From positions 31,169 to 95,168 of the forward strand of contig NZ_JAHLPY010000006.1 of NCBI RefSeq assembly GCF_018918155.1: a stretch of 64,000 nucleotides of DNA, written 5' to 3'. The notes below the pieces were generated by a model. The model had not been told where the DNA came from and did no database searches. It saw only the letters and a list, made by a program, of their open reading frames with translations. This DNA is from Anaerostipes sp. MSJ-23 (GTDB lineage: Bacteria; Bacillota; Clostridia; Lachnospirales; Lachnospiraceae). This document shows positions 55,146 to 64,000 of the stretch, one piece after another. The translations under genes and the position numbers were made by a program. How positions within the stretch are numbered: the stretch's first letter is position 1; each line of letters begins with the position of its first letter.

Positions 55146-57095
55146 ATGAGTAAAAAACCATATTATATTACGACGGCTATTGCTTACACTTCCGGAAAAC
55201 CTCATATTGGTAATACTTATGAGATTGTTCTGGCAGACAGTATTGCAAGATATAAACGTATGGAAGGATATGATGTATTTTTCCAGACTGGTACTGACGA
55301 GCATGGTCAAAAAGTCGAATTAAAAGCAGAAGAACAGGGCGTTACACCAAAAGAATTTGTTGATGGTGTATCTGGAGAAATTAAACGTATCTGGGATCTT
55401 ATGAATACTTCTTATGACAGATTTATCCGTACAACAGATGAAGATCATGAAAAACAGGTACAGAAAATTTTCAAAAAGCTTTATGATCAGGGTGATATTT
55501 ATAAGGGTGAATATGAAGGTTTATACTGTACACCATGTGAATCTTTCTTTACAGAAAGTCAATTGGTAGATGGAAAATGTCCGGACTGTGGACGTGAAGT
55601 CCAGCCTGCAAAAGAAGAAGCATATTTCCTGAAGCTGAGCAAATATGCAGATCGTCTGATTGAATATATCAATACCCATCCAGATTTTATTCAGCCAGAA
55701 TCTCGTAAAAATGAAATGATGAATAACTTCCTTCTTCCAGGACTTCAGGATCTTTGTGTATCTAGAACATCTTTCACATGGGGAATTCCTGTTGATTTTG
55801 ATGAAGGACATATTGTTTATGTATGGCTGGATGCCCTTACAAACTACATTACTGGAATCGGTTATGACTGTGATGGCAATAGCAGCGACCAGTTCAAAAA
55901 ATTCTGGCCTGCAGATCTCCATCTGATCGGAAAAGATATTATTCGATTCCATACAATTTACTGGCCAATTATTTTGATGGCACTGGATCTTCCTCTTCCA
56001 AAGCAGGTATTTGGACATCCATGGTTGCTTCAGGGTGATGGAAAAATGAGTAAATCTAAAGGAAATGTTTTATATGCGGATGATCTTGTTGATTTCTTCG
56101 GCGTAGATGCTGTTCGCTATTTTGTTCTTCATGAAATGCCATTTGAACGTGATGGTATGATTTCATGGGAATTAATGATTGAACGTATGAACTCCGACCT
56201 TGCAAATATTCTTGGAAATCTGGTAAACAGAACAATTTCCATGTCTAACAAATATTTTGGTGGAATCGTAGAAAACCGCGAGTGTAATGGTGACTATGAC
56301 GATGATCTTAAAGCTGTTGTTTCTGGAACAAAAGCAAAAGTTCAGGAAAAAATGAAAGACCTTCGTGTTGCTGATGCAATTACTGAAATCTTTAATCTAT
56401 TCCGTAGATGCAATCGTTATATCGATGAAACAATGCCTTGGGTACTGGCAAAAGATGAGTCTCAGAAGGATCGTCTTGCAACTGTCCTTTACAACTTGGT
56501 AGAGGGAATCGTAACTGGTGCAACACTTCTGGAGCCTTATATGCCGGAAACTTCTGAAAAGATTTTTGCACAGCTAAATGCACAGGCAATTCCATTTGAA
56601 AAACTTGATACTTTTGGAAATTATGTAAGTGGAACACAGGTAACAGAAAAACCTGAAATTCTTTTTGCTCGTTTAGATGAAGCAGAGGTTATGGAAAAAG
56701 CTCATGAATTAATGGAAGCTCAAAAACAGGCTGCTGCTGGAGAACCAGTCATTGATATTGAACCAAAAGATGAAATCAAGTTTGATGATTTCACAAAAAT
56801 GCAGTTCCAAGTTGGAGAAATCATTGCATGTGAAGAAGTAAAGAAATCAAAAAAATTATTATGTTCTCAGGTTCGAATTGGAAGTCAAGTAAAACAGATC
56901 GTATCAGGAATCAAAGCTTACTATAAACCAGAAGAAATGGTTGGTAAAAAAGTTATGGTTCTTGTAAATCTAAAACCAGCAAAACTTGCAGGTGTTCTTT
57001 CTGAAGGAATGCTTCTTTGCGCTGAAAATGAAAAAGGAGAACTTTCTCTGGTTGTGCCAGAAAAAGATATGCCCGCAGGTGCAGAAATCCGCTAA
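55146..57095 (+). CDS. metG: Methionine-tRNA ligase
   Basis: Charges tRNA-Met with methionine in the cytoplasm. The 649 residues contain the HIGH-like PHIGN (19-23), KMSKS (300-304), a zinc knuckle (Cys128, 131, 145, 148), the anticodon domain, and a C-terminal EMAP/Trbp111 tRNA-binding domain (about 540-649; FTKMQFQVGEIIACEEVKKS). The leader is too short for a T-box and I see none. Confidence 0.96.
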   Translation: MSKKPYYITTAIAYTSGKPHIGNTYEIVLADSIARYKRMEGYDVFFQTGTDEHGQKVELKAEEQGVTPKEFVDGVSGEIKRIWDLMNTSYDRFIRTTDEDHEKQVQKIFKKLYDQGDIYKGEYEGLYCTPCESFFTESQLVDGKCPDCGREVQPAKEEAYFLKLSKYADRLIEYINTHPDFIQPESRKNEMMNNFLLPGLQDLCVSRTSFTWGIPVDFDEGHIVYVWLDALTNYITGIGYDCDGNSSDQFKKFWPADLHLIGKDIIRFHTIYWPIILMALDLPLPKQVFGHPWLLQGDGKMSKSKGNVLYADDLVDFFGVDAVRYFVLHEMPFERDGMISWELMIERMNSDLANILGNLVNRTISMSNKYFGGIVENRECNGDYDDDLKAVVSGTKAKVQEKMKDLRVADAITEIFNLFRRCNRYIDETMPWVLAKDESQKDRLATVLYNLVEGIVTGATLLEPYMPETSEKIFAQLNAQAIPFEKLDTFGNYVSGTQVTEKPEILFARLDEAEVMEKAHELMEAQKQAAAGEPVIDIEPKDEIKFDDFTKMQFQVGEIIACEEVKKSKKLLCSQVRIGSQVKQIVSGIKAYYKPEEMVGKKVMVLVNLKPAKLAGVLSEGMLLCAENEKGELSLVVPEKDMPAGAEIR

Positions 57096-57129
57096 CCAGA
57101 AACATTTATCAGTAAGAAAAGTAAATTGT

Positions 57130-57158
57130 TTGACAAGCATAACCTCGTATGCTATGGT
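57130..57158 (+). promoter_or_regulatory. Promoter of the AbrB-like gene
   Basis: TTGACA (57130-57135), 17 bases and TATGGT (57153-57158), between metG and the regulator. Confidence 0.75.
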
Positions 57159-57204
57159 TAATTCATATATAAAATTGATGATGTTGGAATGAAGGAGGTT
57201 GCAG

Positions 57205-57468
57205 ATGAAAAGCACTGGCATTGTTAGAAAGCTTGATGAACTTGGACGTATCACTTTGCCTATTGAGTTACGCCGTAACTTTGATGTAAATGAAAGGGAT
57301 CCACTTGAAATATTTGTAGACGATGATAAAATCATTCTTAAAAAATACAACCCTACAGATATCTTCACAGGAGAAATGGATGATCTGATCGAATATAAAG
57401 GAAAAAAAGTATCAAAGAAATCCATTCTAGAACTGGCACGAATTGCCGGACTCAAGATTTCTGAATAA
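57205..57468 (+). CDS. AbrB/MazE/SpoVT-family transition-state regulator
   Basis: An 87-residue dimeric DNA-binding protein. The N-terminal swapped-hairpin barrel (MKSTGIVRKLDELGRITLPI, residues 1-20, then LEIFVDDDKIILKKYNP) matches AbrB. The C-terminal part (about 50-87) is the multimerisation region. AGGAGG stands six bases before the ATG at 57205; a TTG two codons earlier is less likely. In Bacillus abrB lies between rsmI and metS, as here. Probably a global growth-phase regulator. Confidence 0.9.
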   Translation: MKSTGIVRKLDELGRITLPIELRRNFDVNERDPLEIFVDDDKIILKKYNPTDIFTGEMDDLIEYKGKKVSKKSILELARIAGLKISE

Positions 57469-57473
57469 AAATC

Positions 57474-57512
57474 AAAAGGAAATTCTGATCGTAACCAGAA
57501 TTTCCTTTTTTA
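57474..57512. terminator. Bidirectional terminator between the AbrB-like gene and rsmI
   Basis: Perfect 14-base arms (57474-57487 and 57496-57509, core AAAGGAAATTCTG) with an A run and a T run. The rsmI stop lies just beyond. Confidence 0.88.
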
Positions 57513-58367
57513 TTATATTTCTTTTTTCAATTCCAATAGTTGCTGATAGACCTCTCTCTTACTAATACCTCTATCTTTCGCTGTTTTTTTCATCGCATCT
57601 TTTTGTGTATATCCTTGTTTTAAATAAAGGTCCATATGTTCAGAAAGCGGCATTTTTAAATATTCTTCCTGACTTTCTTCTTTAATTTCTTTCATAGACT
57701 TTCCCTCAATAATCATCACACATTCTCCTTTAGGAGGATTTTCCTGATGATACTGAAGAAGATCTTCGATGGTCGATAAAACAACGGATTCGTGTTTTTT
57801 GGTCAATTCTCTACATAACGTCATTTTACGATTTCCAAGAACTTCATAAAGTTCGCCAAGGGTTCGAAGCAAACGATGTGGTGCTTCGTATAAAATAATT
57901 GTTCTTGTTTCGTTCTTCAGCTGATTTAAAATTTCTTTGCGTTCTTTTTTATCTGCCGGTAAAAAGGCTTCAAAACAAAATCTCCTTGTTGGCTGCCCAG
58001 ATACGATCAATGCATTAATCAAAGCACAGGCTCCAGGAAGAGAAGTTACTACAATTCCAGCTTCATGGCATTGTCTTACAAGCTCTTCTCCCGGATCTGA
58101 AATTCCCGGAGTTCCCGCATCTGTAACAAGTGCAATATTCTTTCCTTCTAATAATTGTTTTACAAGAACTTTGGCTTTTTCCACCTTATTATATTCGTGA
58201 TAACTAGTCATTTTCGTTTTAATTTGAAAATGATTTAAAAGCTTGATGCTGTGACGTGTATCCTCCGCTGCAATGAGATCTACATTTTTCAATGTATCAA
58301 GAACACGAAATGTAATATCTTCCAGATTCCCGATCGGAGTTGCACATAAATATAAAATTCCTGCCAT
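57513..58367 (-). CDS. rsmI: 16S rRNA 2'-O-methyltransferase RsmI
   Basis: SAM-dependent methylation of C1402 ribose in 16S rRNA. The 284 residues start LYLCATPIGNLEDITFRVLD and have AAEDTRHSIKLLNHF (about 33-47) and VTDAGTPGISDPG (about 80-92), the tetrapyrrole-methylase-fold motifs. It is last in the decarboxylase-tmk-holB-ricT-trmN6-rsmI operon. Confidence 0.95.
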   Translation of the reverse strand: MAGILYLCATPIGNLEDITFRVLDTLKNVDLIAAEDTRHSIKLLNHFQIKTKMTSYHEYNKVEKAKVLVKQLLEGKNIALVTDAGTPGISDPGEELVRQCHEAGIVVTSLPGACALINALIVSGQPTRRFCFEAFLPADKKERKEILNQLKNETRTIILYEAPHRLLRTLGELYEVLGNRKMTLCRELTKKHESVVLSTIEDLLQYHQENPPKGECVMIIEGKSMKEIKEESQEEYLKMPLSEHMDLYLKQGYTQKDAMKKTAKDRGISKREVYQQLLELKKEI

Positions 58368-58383
58368 TTTTCTTCCTCCGAAT

Positions 58384-59142
58384 TTATTCCTTTAAGTACG
58401 CTTCAGCGTGTTTACTATTTCCAAAATAAATCTTATAAATTTCATCCGTATATTGATTCGGTCGATCATATACAATCAGCGGTGATTCCACTATCATTCT
58501 TGATTTTCCACCCTTAACCGCCTCCAAAAGAAAGATATTTGATTCTTTATCCCTGTAGGGATGTACAAACCGAATTCTTTTGGGCTCTAAACCATCCTTC
58601 GAAAGCTGATTTAATATTTCAGCAAGCCTGAAACTTCGATGAACAATATATAAAACTCCTTTATTTTTCAGCAATTTCTTCGCCGCCATAGAAATATCCT
58701 TAAAAGAACACAAAATTTCATGACGAGCAATTGCCTTTGCCTCTTTTGGATTTTTCAATCCATGATTTCCTATCATATACGGAGGATTGGATGTTATTAC
58801 ATCCATACTATCATGAGAAAAAATCGTAGAAGCCTCTCGAATATCACCTTCTACGATTCTGACTCTTTGTTCTAAATGATTCAACTTCACACTTCGCGAA
58901 GCCATCTCAGCCATCTCTGACTGAATTTCAAGTCCCGTAAATGACGCTGCTTGTGGATTTTTTGCTTCCATAAGAATTGGAAGGATTCCTGTTCCTGTTC
59001 CAAGGTCGAGTACATTTCCTCCTCGCTTTACCTTTGCAAAATCAGACAAAAGTACTGCATCCATTCCGAAGCAAAATCCATCTTCTTTCTGAATGATCTG
59101 ATAGCCTTTAATACCAAGATCATCAATTCTTTCTTTTGCCAT
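58384..59142 (-). CDS. trmN6: tRNA1(Val) adenine-37 N6-methyltransferase-like protein
   Basis: A 252-residue Rossmann methyltransferase with SAM loop VLDLGTGTGILPILM (about 40-54) and the N6-adenine catalytic motif TSNPPYMIG (about 116-124). It corresponds to YabB of Bacillus, next to rsmI as here. The specific tRNA target is taken from E. coli YfiC and not proven for Firmicutes. Its start lies 20 bases inside the end of ricT. Confidence 0.88.
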   Translation of the reverse strand: MAKERIDDLGIKGYQIIQKEDGFCFGMDAVLLSDFAKVKRGGNVLDLGTGTGILPILMEAKNPQAASFTGLEIQSEMAEMASRSVKLNHLEQRVRIVEGDIREASTIFSHDSMDVITSNPPYMIGNHGLKNPKEAKAIARHEILCSFKDISMAAKKLLKNKGVLYIVHRSFRLAEILNQLSKDGLEPKRIRFVHPYRDKESNIFLLEAVKGGKSRMIVESPLIVYDRPNQYTDEIYKIYFGNSKHAEAYLKE

Positions 59143-59998
59143 TTCCTTTACATCCTTGTTTACATCCAGGACAACCTGTTTTCTTTCTTTTCATAATCAA
59201 GTCATCAATCTTGTATTCCTGAATTTCCTTATCTCCATTTTCATCTTCTACAATAAGCTTTACTTTCTGTCTTAAAACGTCTACACGCTGTACTTCCCCA
59301 ACTACACCTGTATTTGTTTTCAGTACATCTCCAATCTTTGGAAGCTTACTATTTAAATATTCATAAGTTTCCTGTTCATTTTTTAGGCAGCACATTAATC
59401 TGCCGCACACCCCAGAAATCTTTGTTGGATTTAAGGAAAGATTCTGTTCTTTTGCCATTTTAATGGAAACTGGTGCAAACTCTGAAAGAAATGTATTGCA
59501 GCAAAGTTCTCTTCCACAGATTCCAATTCCTCCAAGCATTTTTGCTTCATCACGAACACCGATCTGACGTAATTCAATTCTTGTACGAAAAACAGAAGCA
59601 AGATCTTTTACCAATTCTCTGAAATCAACTCTGCCATCTGCAGTAAAATAAAATAAAACTTTATTATTATCAAAAGTATATTCTGTTGCTACAAGTTTCA
59701 TTTCCAATTTATGATCTTTAATTTTCTGAAGACAAATTTTATATGCTTCCTTTTCTTTCTGGCGATTTTTTGCAGCTTTCTCATCGTCCTCTTCTGTTGC
59801 AATCCTAATGACAGGTTTCAACTCATCACTCAAATACTTCTCTTTGATATTTCTTCGCTCTGATACAACCTTTCCATATTCAATTCCTCTGGAAGTTTCC
59901 ACGATAACATGTTGTCCCATTTTTACCTGAAAATCTTTTGGATCAAAAAAATATATTTTCCCTGCAGTACGGAAACGCACTCCAATCACTTCTACCAT
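59123..59998 (-). CDS. ricT: RicT/PSP1 family RNA-maturation factor
   Basis: A 291-residue protein, YaaT of Bacillus, which with RicA and RicF forms an iron-sulfur complex that directs RNase Y processing and affects sporulation and competence. The PSP1 domain spans about 55-200. Conserved cysteines are in ICGRELCCNTF (about 172-182) and VCGRLMCCLK (about 205-214). A further cysteine-rich tail, CPGCKQGC, ends the chain. It overlaps the holB end by seven bases. Confidence 0.93.
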   Translation of the reverse strand: MVEVIGVRFRTAGKIYFFDPKDFQVKMGQHVIVETSRGIEYGKVVSERRNIKEKYLSDELKPVIRIATEEDDEKAAKNRQKEKEAYKICLQKIKDHKLEMKLVATEYTFDNNKVLFYFTADGRVDFRELVKDLASVFRTRIELRQIGVRDEAKMLGGIGICGRELCCNTFLSEFAPVSIKMAKEQNLSLNPTKISGVCGRLMCCLKNEQETYEYLNSKLPKIGDVLKTNTGVVGEVQRVDVLRQKVKLIVEDENGDKEIQEYKIDDLIMKRKKTGCPGCKQGCKGNGKRKN

Positions 59999-60984
59999 AC
60001 TTTACCGTTCTCCTTCATTGTCAGAAGCAGCATTTCCATTGCCACCTCAAAATTAACATTAGCCATCAATCTTCTTCTGGCTTTTTTAATTTCATCGAGA
60101 ATATGACTGATCCCCTCAAAAGAAATATAAATTTCTTGTTCTTTGATTTGACGGTATTTATCTTTATAAATCAAATGATTCAGAGAACCTGTTGTTTTAA
60201 GCATTAACATATCTCGGTACCATACCGTTAAAATATCAAGGAAATCATAGATTTCATCTTTATATGCCGTCAATGTTTTCAGATAAGAAATAACTTCATA
60301 TGTTTCCATTGTTTTTATATGAGTTAAAATATTAATTGCTTCCTGGAACATATCTTTAAATTCCTGTGTTGTTGTAACATGCAGTGCTCTTCCAATATTT
60401 CCAAGAGAAAATGAGGCAGCAAATGCAATGTCTGCATCACTGGCATCGGTATGATCTTTCAGATACTGCACGATTTTTTCTTCCTTTACAGATCCCAGAG
60501 TCATTGTCACACATCTTGACAAAATTGTGTCCAGAAGACGGTCTTTGTTATTTGTTAAGAGAAGAATCACTGCATAAGCTGGCGGTTCCTCTAATGTTTT
60601 TAATAAAGCATTCTGCGCTCCTTGATTCATTCGATCTGCATCATCAATAATGTAGATTTTATATTTACCACTATATGGTTTTATATCGATCGTTTCATTG
60701 ATTCCTTTTCGAATTTCATCAACTCTGATCTCATACTTTTCATGTGTAATATAAATCAAATCTGGATGATTCCCAGATTCTACCTGTCTGCATGCAGTAC
60801 ATTCGCCGCAGCCCTGGTGATTTTCACATAAAAGAGCCTCTGCAAAAGCTTTTGCTAGTGTCATTTTACCACTGCCATCTTCACCACTCAGCAGATATGC
60901 ATGAGATACCTTTCCCATTTTTATTACTTCTTCAAAATGAGCTATTATTTTTTCATGTCCTACTACTGTTTTAAAACTATTCAT
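59992..60984 (-). CDS. holB: DNA polymerase III subunit delta-prime
   Basis: Part of the clamp loader. The 330 residues have an AAA+ fold with P-loop-like LLSGEDGSGKMTLAKAF (about 31-47). A zinc module follows (CENHQGCGECTACR, about 53-66), then an SRC motif (DTILSRCVTMT). A six-protein clamp loader is expected; the other parts are elsewhere. It lies between tmk and ricT, as in Bacillus. Confidence 0.93.
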   Translation of the reverse strand: MNSFKTVVGHEKIIAHFEEVIKMGKVSHAYLLSGEDGSGKMTLAKAFAEALLCENHQGCGECTACRQVESGNHPDLIYITHEKYEIRVDEIRKGINETIDIKPYSGKYKIYIIDDADRMNQGAQNALLKTLEEPPAYAVILLLTNNKDRLLDTILSRCVTMTLGSVKEEKIVQYLKDHTDASDADIAFAASFSLGNIGRALHVTTTQEFKDMFQEAINILTHIKTMETYEVISYLKTLTAYKDEIYDFLDILTVWYRDMLMLKTTGSLNHLIYKDKYRQIKEQEIYISFEGISHILDEIKKARRRLMANVNFEVAMEMLLLTMKENGKVW

Positions 60985-60997
60985 ATCGTCACCTTCA

Positions 60998-61615
60998 TTA
61001 CGAAATTATTTTATCAACTGCTGCAGCAATTTTTTTATGGATTTCTTCTATTGTTTGATGTCCATCTACTTTATAAATCCTCTCTGGATGTAAGGCTGCA
61101 ATCTCTCGATATCCCTTTACAACCTTCTCATGAAAATCAAGGGCTTCCCGCTCCATACGGTCAAGTTCTGCCTGCTCTTTTTTCCTTGAAATACCAGTTT
61201 TTGCATCTAAATCAATCATGATCGTCAGATCTGGCAGCGTATCGCCAATTGCATATTGATTGATTTCATAGACAAGTTCAATTCCCATTCCTCGGGCAAT
61301 CCCCTGATAAACTGCAGAAGACTCTACAAAACGGTCACAAATTACAACTTTTCCCTCTTTTAATGCAGGACGGATTACCTCTTCCATCAGCTGAGCTCTG
61401 GCTGCTGTATATAAAAGAAGTTCTGTCATATGACTCATTTCTGTAAAATCTTTATTCAGTATCACCTGGCGGATTGCTTCACTGATTTTTGTTCCGCCTG
61501 GTTCTCTACATACTATTATATCATAACCTTTTCTGGATAAATAGTCTCTTAATAATTCAATTTGCGTTGACTTACCAGCACCATCCGGGCCTTCCATTGT
61601 AAGAAATACTCCCAT
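60998..61615 (-). CDS. tmk: Thymidylate kinase
   Basis: Phosphorylates dTMP to dTDP. The 205 residues have P-loop GPDGAGKST (9-17), the DR(Y/F) motif in CDRFVESSAVYQG (about 94-106) and a lid with Arg and Lys (GISRKKEQAELDRM). It lies 14 bases from holB and 13 bases from the decarboxylase. Confidence 0.96.
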   Translation of the reverse strand: MGVFLTMEGPDGAGKSTQIELLRDYLSRKGYDIIVCREPGGTKISEAIRQVILNKDFTEMSHMTELLLYTAARAQLMEEVIRPALKEGKVVICDRFVESSAVYQGIARGMGIELVYEINQYAIGDTLPDLTIMIDLDAKTGISRKKEQAELDRMEREALDFHEKVVKGYREIAALHPERIYKVDGHQTIEEIHKKIAAAVDKIIS

Positions 61616-61627
61616 TTTTCCATCCTT

Positions 61628-63007
61628 TCATTTCACTATATTTATTTTTCCATCAAAACATCCTACAATCTTCATTTTATTTTTCTCATATTGTTGAATT
61701 TTTTGAACAATATCTCTACTAATTTTCTCACCCGGAACGATCAATGGAATTCCAGGTGGATATAAATAAACAAAGTCTGCACCTATGTTTCCGACTGATT
61801 CCTCAAGTAACACCTGTTTTTTCTTTTTCCGAGATATTTCTTCCGGCAGAAAAATTTTCTCATTTTGTATCATATGAAAATTTTCTATCTGATCATTTTT
61901 CTTTTCTGAAATATTCTGATCAATTTCTAAAAGTGCATCCACCAACTTTTGCAAACCTTCTCTTGTATCACAGACACTTGTCATTGCAATAACATAAGAA
62001 AGTTCAGACATCTCCAATTCCATCTGATACTTATCCCTTAAAATACAAAATAACTGCTCTCCTGAGATTGTTGTATTCTTTGTTGAAATTACAATCTTAC
62101 TAATATCATCTGTAGTTATCAACTTCAGGTGCTTCATTTTCGAAAGTTGTCCACAAATTTCCTTCATTTGATCCATATATTGTTGAAAACTTTCTCTTTT
62201 TTCATTACATTTGTTGATACAACATTCTATTGAAGCCATAAGAATATAAGAAGGACTACTACTTTGAAATACCGATAATTTTTTTTGCATCCAACTTTTA
62301 CTAATCCTATCTGTACATAAATGTAAGATTCCTGTCTGCGTAAGCGATGGCAATGTCTTGTGAAGACTTTGTATAACAATGTCTGCTCCCTGAGAAATGG
62401 CACTCTCCGGAAAATCTCTATGAAAAATAAAATGAGCTCCATGTGCTTCATCTACAATCAATGGTATGTCATTTTCATGTAATGTTTCAGAAATACCTCG
62501 AATTTCTGAAATTCTACCTTCATACGTTGGTGAAACAATAACCGCTGCTTTGATATTTTTTTCTTCCTTTAAAATTTTTCTCACTTGATCTGTTGTAATT
62601 CCACGGCAAATTCCCATGTCATCCACCTCTGGATAAAGATAAATGGGGTCAAGTCCTAAAAGTTCTATTCCATGATAAACCGACTTATGACAATTCCTAG
62701 CCACCAAAATTTTATCTCCTATATGACAAGTCGCTGCAATCGCTGATAAATTTCCAGCTGTTGTACTATTAATAAGGAAATAACTTTCTTTTGTCCCATA
62801 AATTTTTTTTGCTTCATCCATAGCTTTTCGGATCATTCCCTCTGGTTGATGAAGATCATCATATCCTGTAATTTCCGTAATATCCATAGAAAATAAAGTA
62901 TTTCCAAGGAAAACATCTTCGCAGTTTCTTTTATGTCCAGGCATATGAAAAGGATAAGCTCCCTTTTCTTTTAATTCTTTTAATTTCTCATAAATAAACT
63001 CTGACAT
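61628..63007 (-). CDS. Orn/Lys/Arg decarboxylase family PLP enzyme (YaaO-like)
   Basis: A 459-residue fold-type I PLP enzyme. It starts KEKGAYPFHMPGHKRN, the family's N-terminal motif. The PLP lysine lies in DIVIQSLHKTLPSLTQTG (about residue 220) and the conserved Asp in IVDEAHGAHF. A small C-terminal domain follows, with YPPGIPLIVPGE. It probably decarboxylates a basic amino acid to a polyamine or its precursor; the substrate cannot be told. Placement before tmk matches yaaO in Bacillus. GGAAGGA precedes the ATG. Confidence 0.9.
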   Translation of the reverse strand: MSEFIYEKLKELKEKGAYPFHMPGHKRNCEDVFLGNTLFSMDITEITGYDDLHQPEGMIRKAMDEAKKIYGTKESYFLINSTTAGNLSAIAATCHIGDKILVARNCHKSVYHGIELLGLDPIYLYPEVDDMGICRGITTDQVRKILKEEKNIKAAVIVSPTYEGRISEIRGISETLHENDIPLIVDEAHGAHFIFHRDFPESAISQGADIVIQSLHKTLPSLTQTGILHLCTDRISKSWMQKKLSVFQSSSPSYILMASIECCINKCNEKRESFQQYMDQMKEICGQLSKMKHLKLITTDDISKIVISTKNTTISGEQLFCILRDKYQMELEMSELSYVIAMTSVCDTREGLQKLVDALLEIDQNISEKKNDQIENFHMIQNEKIFLPEEISRKKKKQVLLEESVGNIGADFVYLYPPGIPLIVPGEKISRDIVQKIQQYEKNKMKIVGCFDGKINIVK

Positions 63008-63041
63008 TTAAGAATTTCCTTCCATATTTATTATACTTTTT

Positions 63042-63069
63042 ATTCTATCACAACCATGTTCCCTTGCAA
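63042..63069 (-). promoter_or_regulatory. Promoter of the decarboxylase-tmk-holB operon
   Basis: On minus, TTGCAA (63069-63064), 16 bases and TAGAAT (63047-63042). A TATAAT lies closer to the gene without a -35. Confidence 0.55.
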
Positions 63070-63072
63070 ATA

Positions 63073-63108
63073 AAAAAGAAGTTCAGCGCAAACTCCACAC
63101 CAAACTTC
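63073..63108 (-). terminator. Terminator of the tRNA cluster
   Basis: On minus, GAAGTT pairs with AACTTC (63108-63103 with 63083-63078) and is extended inward by G-C and G-U pairs to about 12 pairs, followed by six Ts. The wobbles make it minus-specific. Confidence 0.65.
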
Positions 63109-63117
63109 AAAAAAAGA

Positions 63118-63190
<73 letters not shown>

Positions 63191-63221
63191 ATGATATTTA
63201 TGAACTTTTTATATAGAAAAA

Positions 63222-63295
<74 letters not shown>

Positions 63296-63306
63296 ATAAT
63301 GGTAAG

Positions 63307-63388
63307 TGGTGGGAGAAGGATTCGAACCTTCGAAGGCGTTGCCAACAGATTTACAGTCTGCCCCCTTTGGCCACTCGGGAATCCCACC
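63307..63388 (-). tRNA. tRNA-Tyr (anticodon GTA)
   Basis: An 82-nt class II tRNA with a long variable arm, acceptor GGTGGGA/TCTCCCACC region and anticodon loop CTGTAAA. No encoded CCA. Confidence 0.97.
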
Positions 63389-63441
63389 ATATATATCTAA
63401 AACACCTTTATGACTGAATCTCTTCAGTCATCAGGTGTGTA

Positions 63442-63514
63442 AGCCGTTGACCGGACTTGAACCGGTAACCTGCTGATTACAAATCAGCTGCTCTGCCAAT
63501 TGAGCCACAACGGC
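63442..63514 (-). tRNA. tRNA-Thr (anticodon TGT)
   Basis: A 73-nt cloverleaf with acceptor GCCGTTG/CAACGGC, anticodon loop TTTGTAA and T arm ACCGGTTCAAGTCCGGT. Confidence 0.97.
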
Positions 63515-63537
63515 ATGTCTTTTCTTTTCAATAAAAA

Positions 63538-63610
63538 TGGGACCAACAGGGCTCGAACCTGTGACCCTCTGCTTGTAAGGCAGATGCTCTCCCAGCTGAG
63601 CTATGATCCC
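63538..63610 (-). tRNA. tRNA-Val (anticodon TAC)
   Basis: A 73-nt cloverleaf with acceptor GGGATCA/TGGTCCC, anticodon loop CTTACAA and T arm ACAGGTTCGAGCCCTGT. Confidence 0.97.
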
Positions 63611-63621
63611 ACAATAAAAAG

Positions 63622-63695
63622 CGACCCGGATGGGAATCGAACCCACGACCTCCGCCGTGACAGGGCGGCGCTCTAACCAGCTGAGCCACCGGGCC
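63622..63695 (-). tRNA. tRNA-Asp (anticodon GTC)
   Basis: A 74-nt cloverleaf with acceptor GGCCCGG/CCGGGTC, anticodon loop CTGTCAC and T arm GTGGGTTCGATTCCCAT. It is the first tRNA after the 23S gene; the 142 bases between them hold no 5S. Confidence 0.97.
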
Positions 63696-63837
63696 AGAAT
63701 CAAATAGCTAAAAACTAAGGATCCTCCACTTTCTCTATAGCTTACATCTCTTAGTCTCTACTTCTTATCAAGATATTACATACCTTCAAAACATCATACA
63801 AGATCTATCAACATCTTTCTTTCACACAACCTTCCTT

Positions 63838-64000
63838 GGTTAAAGCCTCGACCGATTAGTAACAGTCAGCTCCATGCGTTGCCGCACTTCCACCTCTGCC
63901 CTATCTACCTCGTCGTCTTCAAGGGGTCTTACTACCTTACGGTATGGGAAATCTTATCTTTAGGGGGGCTTCACGCTTAGATGCCTTCAGCGTTTATCCC
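63838..64000 (-). rRNA. rrl: 23S ribosomal RNA, 3' end (partial)
   Basis: The minus strand begins GGGATAAACGCTGAAGGCAT and ends CTAATCGGTCGAGGCTTTAA, the conserved last 163 or so bases of bacterial 23S rRNA (domain VI). The rest lies beyond the right edge. It is followed by six tRNA genes on the same strand, so they probably share the rRNA transcript. Confidence 0.97.

Noticed and set aside
55521..56018. A 165-codon minus-strand frame
   Set aside because: It is antisense to the catalytic core of metG.

Overview
The window looks like ordinary chromosome from a low-GC Firmicute of class Clostridia, most likely family Lachnospiraceae. This is an inference from gene content: a nine-gene V/A-type ATPase operon, SpoVG, SpmA/SpmB, DUF951 and DUF6128 proteins, a 389-residue PRPP synthase and a large-type SRP RNA. 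I see no phage, plasmid, transposase gene or CRISPR array. Most genes, six clustered tRNAs, the SRP RNA and the 23S rRNA lie on the minus strand. Highly transcribed genes usually run with replication, so the fork probably moves right to left and the origin probably lies beyond the right end.

Left part (1-31 kb). A truncated YfhO-family protein and a family-2 glycosyltransferase (minus) stand back to back with gdhA (plus), whose leader contains a terminator-like hairpin. A MATE exporter, a coupled 77-residue protein and a LysR regulator follow. Next is a 540-base gene-free stretch full of inverted repeats, a candidate structured RNA. The V-ATPase operon (G-C-I-K-F-E-A-B-D) fills 6.5-15.1 kb. 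After it come an ECF sigma/anti-sigma/fibronectin-III surface-protein operon, proA, and an amino-acid ABC transporter preceded by an extra MetQ/NlpA-type lipoprotein. mutY, comF, dnaB, rplI and gdpP are next, followed by the rpsF-ssb-rpsR operon and spoVG.

Middle (31.9-46 kb). murC, a DnaD-like gene, a DnaC/DnaI-like helicase loader and prs run on the plus strand. Between murC and the DnaD-like gene is a dense cluster of DnaA boxes, the most striking regulatory feature in the window. Convergent to prs are a class A penicillin-binding protein, a large surface protein with a degenerate C39-like tail, a small alarmone synthetase, the SRP RNA, a secreted papain-like protease and tadA.

Right part (46-64 kb). 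A DUF6128 gene is followed by NYN/LOTUS-tatD-rsmA, tRNA-Gly, spmAB, a MarR regulator, pckA with a DUF885 lipoprotein peptidase, metG and an AbrB-like regulator. Then comes the conserved decarboxylase-tmk-holB-ricT-trmN6-rsmI operon, six tRNAs and the 3' end of a 23S rRNA, with no 5S gene between them. Much of the content (tmk-holB-ricT-rsmI-abrB-metG, tatD-rsmA, spoVG, prs, tadA-scr, rpsF-ssb-rpsR, gdpP-rplI-dnaB) matches blocks on both sides of oriC in Bacillus subtilis, here rearranged into one segment.
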